A DNA stretch of 23,725 bases from a virus: IMG/VR virus record IMGVR_UViG_3300030382_001913, positions 1 through 23,725 of that record; one strand, given 5' to 3'. The notes below the pieces were generated by a model. The model saw only the letters and a program-made list of their open reading frames with translations. It was not told where the DNA came from and did no database searches. Both the position numbers and the translations under genes were made by a program. Below are positions 1-6,753 of the stretch, piece after piece (position 1 is the stretch's first letter; each line of letters opens with the position of its first letter).

Positions 1-88
1 CCCGCCATTTCCCGCTTTATCATGCGTCGGACTGCAAAACGTCCTTCGCGATGTCGGGATTTAGCGTAGAGGAGATGCTGAGCGCGGC
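1..88. other. window edge, no supported gene
   Basis: This is the stretch downstream (in transcription direction) of the last minus-strand gene. A minus-strand ATG at 21-23 opens a short frame running off the window edge, but no Shine-Dalgarno sequence precedes it closely enough to call a gene. I see no hairpin with a T-run that would end the operon here, so transcription may continue past the window. Confidence 0.5.
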
Positions 89-283
89 TTACTCCGTTTC
101 ATCGGTCTCAAGCACCTTCATGCCCAGGACTCCGATTAGACTAACCGTCGCCCCCAACGCTCCGGTGACGATTTCGCTTGCCGACATCCTGAGTCCGACG
201 TAGCATCCGGCCAATCCCAGTCCTGCGATGAGAAACATCGCGCAGAGGATTTGCGGTCTGATTTTAGTGACCATGCTACTCAT
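89..283 (-). CDS. small two-helix membrane protein
   Basis: This 64-aa protein is not assignable to a named family by eye. It has a short basic N-terminus (K7, R9), a hydrophobic segment at about residues 11-31, a polar turn, a second hydrophobic segment at about 37-55 and an acidic tail ending in ETDETE. Size and topology fit a small holin or holin accessory protein, and the gene lies in a run of other small membrane proteins. An LAGC sequence at residues 24-27 resembles a lipobox, but the second hydrophobic segment follows closely, so a lipoprotein seems less likely. Its ATG overlaps the end of the upstream gene by 8 bp, which suggests translational coupling. The coding call is fairly secure; the function is inferred from topology and context only. 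Confidence 0.7.
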   Translation of the reverse strand: MSSMVTKIRPQILCAMFLIAGLGLAGCYVGLRMSASEIVTGALGATVSLIGVLGMKVLETDETE

Positions 284-653
284 CGATCACCCCTCGTTGT
301 TTTTCCAGTTCGCGCAGATGTCGCTCCCACTCAGAAGTATCGATGCCGCGTTGACGAGCCATTGAGATCGCAACCTTGCCCCTGCGGACGCGTTCAGCTA
401 AGTTCATCTGGTTAGCGTCAAATACGCCCAGCCGTTTGCCGATAGAGGCCCACTCGACTACTCCCACCTTGCCGTTATCGCTCAAGGCAAAGGTAACCAA
501 TTTGAGTATGTCCTCCCTATCCCCTGTACCGTCTAGCCTCTTGGACATCGCGTCAGTTAGATTCATAACTGCGACATCCTGCACCAGCAGCATCTGCCAT
601 TTCAGTTTTGTCCACTCTCGTTTGAATGGATTCCGCATATCAAGAGACCTCAT
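276..653 (-). CDS. hypothetical protein, 125 aa
   Basis: I do not recognise this protein. It is soluble, rich in charged residues and probably mostly helical. An amphipathic N-terminal part is followed by a central part with GKVGVVEWASIGKRLGV around residues 60-77 and a strongly charged helical C-terminus (about 100-122). No signal peptide or membrane segment is visible. The ATG at 653 is preceded by GAAGG about 8 nt upstream. An alternative start at residue 6 (position 638) has a GAGG about 9 nt upstream and is nearly as good. It lies between a membrane-anchored protein and a small two-helix membrane protein, in the probable lysis or host-exit end of the operon, but no function can be read from the sequence. 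Confidence 0.75.
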   Translation of the reverse strand: MRSLDMRNPFKREWTKLKWQMLLVQDVAVMNLTDAMSKRLDGTGDREDILKLVTFALSDNGKVGVVEWASIGKRLGVFDANQMNLAERVRRGKVAISMARQRGIDTSEWERHLRELEKQRGVIDE

Positions 654-668
654 CCATTATGCCTTCAC

Positions 669-1523
669 CTAACGAATCCAGACCGGCTCCTCGACCACGC
701 CGTCATGAACGGTGTTGACGCTCACAGACGAGTTCAGAACTAAGTCTGCGCTATCGATATCCCCGTCGTCACCTATCCGTACATTTTCGAGGATCAACCT
801 GCCGATCTCGAAGTAGTCCGCGTTGAACGCCCCTGTCCATGCCTTGACGCCGTCCAGGGTCATCGTGCCGATCAGCACATCGCCGCCAGTGGTTGTCTGC
901 TGAACGATGATGCGGTCAACCACCATGTCCTCCGCGATGTAGCTGGTGGCTCCGCGCCCTGACCCGATCACCACGTCGTTGGTGGTGGAGGCCATCGTGG
1001 GTGAGAACGTGTGCCCCGCAGCCACCACCGATGACGTTGCCGTCAGAGTGTAGATGTCGCCGTTGGCCCAGTCCATCGTTGGGAACTCGGAGTTTCGGAT
1101 GATCAACGTGTCGATGGTCATCAGATCGGTGGTGGATGCGCCGGTTAGCTGGAATGCGTCGGTGATGCCGGACTTGCCTAAGCTGACGTTCGTGAAGCTC
1201 ACCTCGTCCAGCCTCAGACCGGCGGGGATGTTTATCTGTAGCGTCTGGCTGGCATCTTGCGGAAACTCTGCATCAACCACCTTGGAGCCGATCATCGACG
1301 GGGCCTCGTAGGACGCACCGACCATCGGCCATGTGATCTCCTGGTCGCCGCTGGAGATCAAGATGAACATCGAGGCGAGGAAGCCGAGCGCAACCGTAGA
1401 CAGTGACGCAACGATCAACTTGCCGCCGCCGAGGTAGATACCTCCCGGCAATGGCAATGAGAACGTCCACAATCGCGGGAGGCGAACGATTAGACCCGGA
1501 ATGCGGAACTGCTTACCCTTCAT
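669..1523 (-). CDS. membrane-anchored protein with repetitive beta-rich ectodomain
   Basis: This 284-aa protein has a basic, proline-containing N-terminus (about residues 1-33), one clear hydrophobic segment at about 35-57, then about 225 residues of soluble beta-rich sequence. Alternating hydrophobic residues and repeated short strands ending in T, D, N and G (DTLIIRNSEF, DRIIVQQTTT, GRLILENVRI) suggest a beta-solenoid or stacked-strand fold. The N-terminus is probably cytoplasmic with the C-terminal domain exported, judged from the positive charges before the helix. The start overlaps the end of the holin-like gene by 11 bp; an AAGGAG lies about 13 nt upstream, longer than ideal. The family is unknown. 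Position among small membrane proteins suggests a role at the host envelope, or a minor virion component inserted in the membrane, but this is inference. Confidence 0.72.
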   Translation of the reverse strand: MKGKQFRIPGLIVRLPRLWTFSLPLPGGIYLGGGKLIVASLSTVALGFLASMFILISSGDQEITWPMVGASYEAPSMIGSKVVDAEFPQDASQTLQINIPAGLRLDEVSFTNVSLGKSGITDAFQLTGASTTDLMTIDTLIIRNSEFPTMDWANGDIYTLTATSSVVAAGHTFSPTMASTTNDVVIGSGRGATSYIAEDMVVDRIIVQQTTTGGDVLIGTMTLDGVKAWTGAFNADYFEIGRLILENVRIGDDGDIDSADLVLNSSVSVNTVHDGVVEEPVWIR

Positions 1524-1836
1524 TGTTTTGTCTCTGCTCCTTGCGCTCTTCGCTTAGCGCATTCATCACCTGCGCTGCGGCGGCAGTCACGGGATTGGCG
1601 AAAATGGCTAGCGAGACGAGTATGATGTCGAGGTGGGGCGCTACCTCTGACGGTTTGCTGGTCGTTTTCCATACGATGAGCACCCCCAGAGCTACAAATG
1701 CAAGGAATAACGGCCCGACGAGCACGATAACCAGGAACTGGTTGCCCGTCAGCGTGGTCTTGGTCTTTGCTTCCAGCTCGACTATCCGCCGGCGTGCCTC
1801 GTCGAGTTCCAGGCGCATCTCGTCGTCGGCGGTCAT
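1513..1836 (-). CDS. putative holin-like membrane protein
   Basis: This 107-aa protein has a charged, heptad-like N-terminal helix (about residues 5-28), a strong transmembrane segment at about 33-56, a second weaker hydrophobic segment at about 69-89, and a charged, glutamine-rich C-terminal tail. Two membrane segments with a charged tail are common among phage holins, which form pores in the inner membrane to release or activate the lysin. The family is not identified, and no lysin gene is visible nearby to confirm it. The upstream XhlA-like gene ends one base before this start (TGA, C, ATG), so the two are very likely translated together. No good Shine-Dalgarno sequence is seen, which supports dependence on coupling. 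Confidence 0.65.
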   Translation of the reverse strand: MTADDEMRLELDEARRRIVELEAKTKTTLTGNQFLVIVLVGPLFLAFVALGVLIVWKTTSKPSEVAPHLDIILVSLAIFANPVTAAAAQVMNALSEERKEQRQNNEG

Positions 1837-1837
1837 G

Positions 1838-2080
1838 TCACGACGACCGGAACCACGCGATCACGACAGCAGCCACCGCCGCCAGCGAGCCGACGATCCA
1901 GCCAGTCATGAGTTTGATCGTCTTCCACGACGACTCCAGTGCCGTGATCCGCTCGCCTTGCACCGACACCGTGTTGTTCAACGCGATCATTTGGGCCAGG
2001 ACGCGCTCGCCTCGTTCCTCGATGCGGCCCAGCGTCTCGGCGGTTCGCAGCCGGAACTGCTCATCCCGTTCGATGGTCAT
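1838..2080 (-). CDS. XhlA-like hemolysin/holin-associated membrane protein
   Basis: This 80-aa protein has the layout of the XhlA family (Bacillus phage PBSX hemolysin XhlA and relatives). A long N-terminal amphipathic coiled coil (about residues 4-50) with regular hydrophobic positions is followed by a single C-terminal transmembrane helix (about 57-77) and a short polar end. In that family the protein associates with the inner membrane and helps a holin and amidase lyse the cell. The ATG overlaps the stop of the upstream 46-aa gene as ATGA, and a GAGG lies 5 nt before it. The following gene, a two-helix holin-like protein, starts one base after its stop. The assignment rests on topology and length rather than a diagnostic motif; a neck or tail coiled-coil membrane protein is the alternative. 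Confidence 0.65.
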   Translation of the reverse strand: MTIERDEQFRLRTAETLGRIEERGERVLAQMIALNNTVSVQGERITALESSWKTIKLMTGWIVGSLAAVAAVVIAWFRSS

Positions 2081-2217
2081 CTAGACCTCGTCTTGGACTT
2101 ACGCGCGAACTCTCGCAGTTTCTTCTCAGCCATGCCGGTGCGCGTCTTCTTGCCTGCCCGTTTTCGGGCAAGGTCCACGCCTGCTAGCCGTCGTTGTTTT
2201 GCCGATTTCGCTGGCAT
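2077..2217 (-). CDS. small basic protein of the MPAKS type (DUF3008-like)
   Basis: A 46-aa minus-strand frame fills the gap between the propeller gene and the XhlA-like gene. It begins MPAKSAKQRRLAGVDLARKR and continues with a GKKTRTGMAEKKLREFA section. This closely resembles small phage and bacterial proteins that start MPAKSKAQQR and carry a later MSEKQLEEFA-like helix (DUF3008-like), whose function is not established to my knowledge. It is strongly basic and lysine/arginine-rich, so nucleic-acid contact is possible. Both ends support a real gene. Its ATG shares a base with the upstream stop (TAATG), with GAGG about 10 nt before it, and its TGA overlaps the next start as ATGA. It is below the usual length cut-off of gene finders and easily missed. 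Confidence 0.8.
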   Translation of the reverse strand: MPAKSAKQRRLAGVDLARKRAGKKTRTGMAEKKLREFARKSKTRSR

Positions 2218-4886
2218 TAGATAGCGACCTCTGAAAGGATTATCTGTGCCGTCCCGCCGCGCCTTGCGTTGGAGTCCGGCCCACCAGTGGAGCCATGCCC
2301 TATGATCTCGTCGTCGTAATGCACGGCCTCGACATCCATGTACTTGGTGCCGATGTCCGCGTAGGTCACCGCCGCCTTCACCTTCAAATCCTCGATAGCC
2401 TCAAGGTCGGCGTAGATCGCCGCCGTGGCGTTCGTGCCGCCCCGCAGGGCCGCAGTGTCCGCGATGTCAACGATGACCTCGAACCGCCGGGTCTTCGTTG
2501 GCTTCGGCAAGGCGTCTATCTGGATGTCCTTGAGAACGGGCTTGGTCGTGTTCGCGGCAGAGCCGAGAAGCATGTTGGCCCGAAGCCCCAAGACCAGGCC
2601 GCTGGCCCCTATCGCGTTAGCCCCGAAAGACAGGCGAGAGGTGCCGCTAAGGATGTCCCCGAGGTCGCCGCCGTTCCGCGCCGTGAGGAAGCCGAGATCA
2701 GACGTAATCCCATAGTCCATGTTGATGTGCTGATTCCCCGTGCCGGCAGCTAGCGTGTCGGCGTTCACTCCAACTCTCAGCCAGTTCTTTATGTCCAGCG
2801 GGAACGAAAGATCGACGTAGGGTAGATCGACGAAGCCTGGAGTCTCACGCTTGATAGTGATCCCAGACGCTGGGTTCACGAAGGCTTGCCCCAGGAAATG
2901 GGTCGAGGTGGTGTAAGCACCAGGGGTGTTGGTGCTACGAATAGCGTAGTGTAATCGGGGGGTCCCGTCATCGTCAGCCGAGGCGGCTATCCACTGTATC
3001 TTTCTGTTGGCGGTGCCGTGTTGCCTCACGGAGTGCCAGCCCTTGCCGTTGTGCGCCCAGATTCGGGCGTTGCGAGAGGCCGCGCCGCCGCTAGCCGAGA
3101 CGTACACCATGCCGCTGGCAGACTCCATCCATCGGATTGATCCCAGTGCGTCGGAGGTAACTCCGTCTCCCAGAGAGAAGTCGTTGGGAACCCGCTCAAC
3201 AACCCTGGCACCGTTAGACACGAACATGCGGTACACCACCGGCGGCGTGTCGTCGTCCACGCCCTGGGCAAACCAGAGCGCGCCGTCGTCCATCACTCTC
3301 ATGCGACGGCAGTTGTCGGTGTTGGCGACCATCGTGAAGGCCAGTCGCGCAGTCCAAGTGGCCGGTGCGGTGTCAACCTCGTAGAGGCCCTCTCGCGTTC
3401 CAACGTAGAGCTTGTCCTCGTTGTCGATGCCCGCCAGCACAGCGACACCTTGAGGGCCGTTGCCCGAGGAGATGTCGATATTGTTTTCGAGCGACCAGTT
3501 GTCCCCTGCGTCGGTGGAACTGTAGAAGATGATTTTAGAGTTGTCCTCATCCCAGATAGTCGCGACGGCCTCGCCGCCGATCTCTGCAAGAAGGCCCGCG
3601 TCGATGTCTTCGTGCGCGGTGACGTCATTCGCCAGGACGGAAGAGCCAAGCTCATCGGTCGTCGAAGCGGCCCAGGTCGCGCCGTCCGTAGAGCGGTAGA
3701 CGTGAATCTCGTCGCTAATCGCAAACAGCGCCAGCAGGTGAGTGCGAACGGCGAGAAGGTCCAACGGTGCGGGGTAGGTCGATCCCTCCGAGACGGCGAC
3801 GCCTATGCTCGTCCACAAACGAGGGGTTCCGCCCGCGGTGGAGAGGGTCCAACTCATAGTCGTTGACGCGCCCGCGGCGGTCTCCGTAGAGGCAACGGCG
3901 CGAACCAATCCGTTGGCGTGGCCGAAATTCTGCCTTGAGGTCTGGCCGGCCCCCTCTGAGGCCGTTGCCGTGCCTACCGTCGTGTAGTGAACGGCGACGC
4001 CGTCTACTATGATGTCGCCCGCCGAGCCAGATACGGATATGGAAGGAGCGGTGGAGGTGGCCGTAGCCTTGGCTACCGTGCCGAAGGTGGAACTGCCCCC
4101 CTTGATGCTGATCGCCGCACCGGCAAGGTAGTCGCGACTGGCGGCAAAAGTTGCCACGACGTTGTTCGCGCCCACGGTCACGTTTGCGCCGTGCAGAGTC
4201 CACAGGGATACGCCAAGGTATTCTCCAGGTGCTATCTGGCTGTCTGCGGCCGCCATAGCGTTGCCGTCATAGGTGACGCCGGTCGGGACATTGCTCCCGG
4301 AATTGTCTGCCGACTGGATCATAACCACCAAGGCTCGGTCTTTGCCGGAAGTGGTGTGAGAAAACGTCAGGGTGGCAGAGGTGGTGTCGGTCCCGGTGCT
4401 GGCACTGTCGTAGGCATAGGCATAGCCATCAACCGTGCCTCCGCCCGTCCAAGATGTCCCTGACCCGTCGTATTTTCGAGCCGCCACCGTGTGGCCGTCA
4501 TCGTCTCCCCACAGCGACCAGAGATTGCCCTTGAACGAGGCAGAGGCCCGAATGACCTCAAGCTCGCCCGAGGAGTCTTCCTCGAGGATCGGAAGGTACA
4601 CGCCAGAGGCGAATCTAGTGTCGCAGGTGGCGTCCCAAAAGCGGCGGTACTCGTCAGGCACACGGGCGGAGTCGGAATCTATCCGCTCACGGCCAAGGCC
4701 CAGCGCGAAGTTGGGAAAGATAAGCGTCTGATATCCCGCAAAGGTCGATGGGCTTCGTATGCCCTCGCCGGAGAACTGGGATATGAAGTCTTCGTTCCGC
4801 AGCCGTCGAACGACTCGCTCTGAGCGCCCCTGCGGCACGGCCACGAAGTTCTTGCTGTCGATCTGAACGATCGGCTCTGCGGCCAT
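2217..4886 (-). CDS. beta-propeller tail/nozzle-like protein with inserted beta-sandwich domain
   Basis: This 889-aa structural protein has two Asp-box-like turns, YRSTDGATW at about residues 397-405 and SSTDAGDNW at about 456-464, in a region of repeated four-strand blades. This is typical of sialidase/BNR-type beta-propellers. The putative propeller is interrupted at about 155-367 by a Ser/Thr/Ala-rich beta-sandwich-like block (SATLTFSHTTS, then VTYDGNAM, then GAAISIKGG). The C-terminal third is a separate beta-rich domain with TRRFEVIVDIADTAALRGG near the end. In T7-like phages the tail nozzle (gp12) is a propeller protein of comparable size lying next to the adaptor (gp11). Here the protein immediately follows an adaptor-like gene (TAA then ATG, no gap). 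A nozzle or hub role is therefore my inference; a receptor-binding spike is the alternative. No catalytic sialidase residues can be assigned. Confidence 0.72.
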   Translation of the reverse strand: MAAEPIVQIDSKNFVAVPQGRSERVVRRLRNEDFISQFSGEGIRSPSTFAGYQTLIFPNFALGLGRERIDSDSARVPDEYRRFWDATCDTRFASGVYLPILEEDSSGELEVIRASASFKGNLWSLWGDDDGHTVAARKYDGSGTSWTGGGTVDGYAYAYDSASTGTDTTSATLTFSHTTSGKDRALVVMIQSADNSGSNVPTGVTYDGNAMAAADSQIAPGEYLGVSLWTLHGANVTVGANNVVATFAASRDYLAGAAISIKGGSSTFGTVAKATATSTAPSISVSGSAGDIIVDGVAVHYTTVGTATASEGAGQTSRQNFGHANGLVRAVASTETAAGASTTMSWTLSTAGGTPRLWTSIGVAVSEGSTYPAPLDLLAVRTHLLALFAISDEIHVYRSTDGATWAASTTDELGSSVLANDVTAHEDIDAGLLAEIGGEAVATIWDEDNSKIIFYSSTDAGDNWSLENNIDISSGNGPQGVAVLAGIDNEDKLYVGTREGLYEVDTAPATWTARLAFTMVANTDNCRRMRVMDDGALWFAQGVDDDTPPVVYRMFVSNGARVVERVPNDFSLGDGVTSDALGSIRWMESASGMVYVSASGGAASRNARIWAHNGKGWHSVRQHGTANRKIQWIAASADDDGTPRLHYAIRSTNTPGAYTTSTHFLGQAFVNPASGITIKRETPGFVDLPYVDLSFPLDIKNWLRVGVNADTLAAGTGNQHINMDYGITSDLGFLTARNGGDLGDILSGTSRLSFGANAIGASGLVLGLRANMLLGSAANTTKPVLKDIQIDALPKPTKTRRFEVIVDIADTAALRGGTNATAAIYADLEAIEDLKVKAAVTYADIGTKYMDVEAVHYDDEIIGHGSTGGPDSNARRGGTAQIILSEVAI

Positions 4887-6242
4887 TTAGAAAGGGCCTC
4901 TGCGACTCACCGTAAGTGCTGGTCGAGAGCCGTGATAGGACTCACCCGCAAACCAAGCGTTGTACTCGGCACGCCAATCCAATGCGCGCTGCCCCCAGTC
5001 GGAGTCGCCGTCCTCTGCGGCCTTGTCCTGACACAGAATCTCACGGCACTTCATGTATAGCGGCTCCAGCAGGTCACCGTCGAGTTCTACTGTGTCAGTA
5101 TCCAGGCTCACGCTGGAGAGTAATCCTCGCCCGTTGAGCCGAAGAACTTCATGGTTCCCCGGTTTGGCAGGAAGGAGCACCCTGCCTCCGTCGGACGCGC
5201 CGTCTAGAGAAGGAACCCATTCCCATCCCGTAACGGGACTCCACGCCCCTTCCGGGGGGCTTGTCGGCCCTGCCCAAACTACTGCACGGTCGATATACGA
5301 TTCGGACGCCGTAGTCCCACCTGGGGCTTGGACGCCTGCGATGATATTGCCTGCGGTGTCCGACACCTTGAATTCGTGCGTGATGACCTCCCAGCCAGTA
5401 CCGCCGTGGAACGACCCATTGTTGGCCGTGTCCTGATCGCTGTCGATCTGACACCGTATGGCACTGGCTGTACGACAATACACGTACGCCGCCATGACAA
5501 CGTAGACGCCCTCAACGGCAACGTCTGGCGTAAGGGTCTCAAGCAAGGTCGTGTCTGACGAAGGTACGTGCAATCGAGCGGAGTTGCTGCCGGACAGTAC
5601 CATGTGGTTCTGCGGGGTGCTCGTGGCGGCTTCCTGATTCACTACGGAAGACCCGCCGGTAAGCGTCCAGTTCGTCAGGCTCGTTGTACTCGCCCAATCC
5701 TCGAAACCGCCGTCCGTGAACAGGTTCTGCGTATGCGACGAGAGTACGGCGTTGCCGATGCTCACGCGATCAACGCGGCGCATCGCCTGCGGCACGGGAT
5801 AGACCAACGTGTCCAGGTCGGTGACGATGCCGCGATGGTCTTTATGCGCAGCGAGTCCGGGGAACACCGCCTGTCGAGCGCGATTGTACGCCCGCTTGTA
5901 ATCATCTGGATGGAAGGTGCGGTAGAGGTCAAACTCCACCTGATCGGAACTTTCGTCAGCTAGGGCCGTCCCCCAGACGGTTACCGTACCACTAGACTGA
6001 GCGTAGTCCCTAACCTGTTTTGTGGTAGTTCCAAGCCCATTGGCAGGAGCAGCACCATCGGTCTGAATAACAACGGTGGCATACCATTGCCCATTGAAAT
6101 AGTCGTCAACCGTATATCGCTGCTGAAGGTCGGTCGAGACGATCAACTGGTCGTTGTTTATCTGCGTCGACGTGTCAGCCGTCACCAACCCGAAAGGGCG
6201 GGCGATATCCCGCCTAGCAACGCGCCACGTTGTCGTCGGCAT
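4887..6242 (-). CDS. neck/tail adaptor-like protein with inserted carbohydrate-binding-like domain
   Basis: The 451-aa protein has three parts. Residues about 1-165 are mixed beta and helix, with a helical DDYKRAYNRARQAVFPG section at about 113-129. Residues about 173-326 look like an inserted jelly-roll module: the opening NLFTDGGFEDW followed by NWTLTGG is the typical start of CBM4/9/22-type carbohydrate-binding domains, and YIDRAVVWAG a typical end. Residues about 333-451 resume with W-rich strands and a long C-terminal helical part around LEPLYMKCREILCQDKAAE. Removing the insert leaves about 300 residues resembling phage neck or tail-adaptor proteins, consistent with the propeller protein encoded immediately after it. 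The upstream stop TAG directly abuts the ATG, with a GGTGGGG Shine-Dalgarno. The adaptor role is inferred; the sugar target of the inserted module is unknown. Confidence 0.7.
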   Translation of the reverse strand: MPTTTWRVARRDIARPFGLVTADTSTQINNDQLIVSTDLQQRYTVDDYFNGQWYATVVIQTDGAAPANGLGTTTKQVRDYAQSSGTVTVWGTALADESSDQVEFDLYRTFHPDDYKRAYNRARQAVFPGLAAHKDHRGIVTDLDTLVYPVPQAMRRVDRVSIGNAVLSSHTQNLFTDGGFEDWASTTSLTNWTLTGGSSVVNQEAATSTPQNHMVLSGSNSARLHVPSSDTTLLETLTPDVAVEGVYVVMAAYVYCRTASAIRCQIDSDQDTANNGSFHGGTGWEVITHEFKVSDTAGNIIAGVQAPGGTTASESYIDRAVVWAGPTSPPEGAWSPVTGWEWVPSLDGASDGGRVLLPAKPGNHEVLRLNGRGLLSSVSLDTDTVELDGDLLEPLYMKCREILCQDKAAEDGDSDWGQRALDWRAEYNAWFAGESYHGSRPALTVSRRGPF

Positions 6243-6461
6243 CTAATTCCCCACCGCCGTCAACTCGGAATCATTCTTGTTGTTCGTACTCGTCGTGTTC
6301 AGCCCATCAGCATCACCGGAGCCGTTGCGCAGCTCGGCCAGTTCAGCGGCCAGCTCGTCTCGATGGCGCTCTGCCATGATCCGTCGCAGTTGCTCCGCTG
6401 CCAGCGGGTTCTGAGCGAAGAGGGCTTGCAGGTCGCCGTCCGTGATTTGCAGGTCTTGCAT
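6243..6461 (-). CDS. small acidic helical protein, 72 aa
   Basis: I do not recognise this protein by name. Residues 1-46 read as two helices rich in Leu, Glu and Ala (QALFAQNPLAAEQLRRIMAE and then DELAAELAELRNG). An Asn/Thr/Ser-rich, low-complexity tail follows at about 47-72. It is acidic, without membrane segments. The start is well supported: a purine-rich GAGGAGGGGG sits 7 nt before the ATG. It lies between an 82-aa protein and the adaptor-like protein, whose ATG directly follows this stop. Small helical proteins in this position often help tail or fibre assembly, but nothing specific is visible here. Confidence 0.72.
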   Translation of the reverse strand: MQDLQITDGDLQALFAQNPLAAEQLRRIMAERHRDELAAELAELRNGSGDADGLNTTSTNNKNDSELTAVGN

Positions 6462-6504
6462 GTTTATTCCCCCTCCTCTACCTCCGGCATTAAATAGCTA
6501 ACGC

Positions 6505-6753
6505 CTACGTCGCCGCCGTGTATGTTTTCGGTGTCCATGAGGCAGCCGCCTGGGCCTGACTGTTGGCCTGGGCCAGAATCACGTTAGCCAATTTGTTGAC
6601 CACAAACACCTGCCACTCGGCATCGGTGTCGATGGTTTCATCATTCCCTGCCACGTTCGCACGGGACAGCACCCTGGTAGCCGAGTCGAGGGTTACGGTT
6701 TTAGTCACGCCGCCTGCCACCGCCACGGAGATAGTCACGTCGCCTGTTGCCAT
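6505..6753 (-). CDS. small beta-rich protein, 82 aa, probably virion or fibre-associated
   Basis: The 82-aa protein opens with regular beta strands (GDVTISVAVAGGVTKTVTL, about residues 4-22) and ends with a helical Ala/Gln-rich segment (NVILAQANSQAQAAAS, about 57-72). It has no signal peptide, membrane helix or catalytic motif. The ATG shares a base with the fibre stop codon (TAATG), and an AAGGAG lies 8 nt upstream, so translation is probably coupled to the fibre. Its place directly after the fibre suggests a fibre chaperone or minor tail component. That is a guess from context, and the family is unknown to me. Confidence 0.72.
   Translation of the reverse strand: MATGDVTISVAVAGGVTKTVTLDSATRVLSRANVAGNDETIDTDAEWQVFVVNKLANVILAQANSQAQAAASWTPKTYTAAT

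Noticed and set aside
2150-2176. Hairpin TGCCCG-TTTT-CGGGCA
   Set aside because: Located inside the 46-aa gene with Lys/Arg codons and no T-run; explained by coding sequence.
1403-2224. Long plus-strand open frame of 273 codons
   Set aside because: It lies antisense across four well-supported, tightly coupled minus-strand genes. Its translation is Arg/Ser-rich with no domain pattern, as expected for a shadow in GC-rich DNA.
6464-6490. Mini-frame MPEVEEGE between two small genes
   Set aside because: It has no Shine-Dalgarno, and its sequence is simply the purine-rich ribosome binding site of the next gene.
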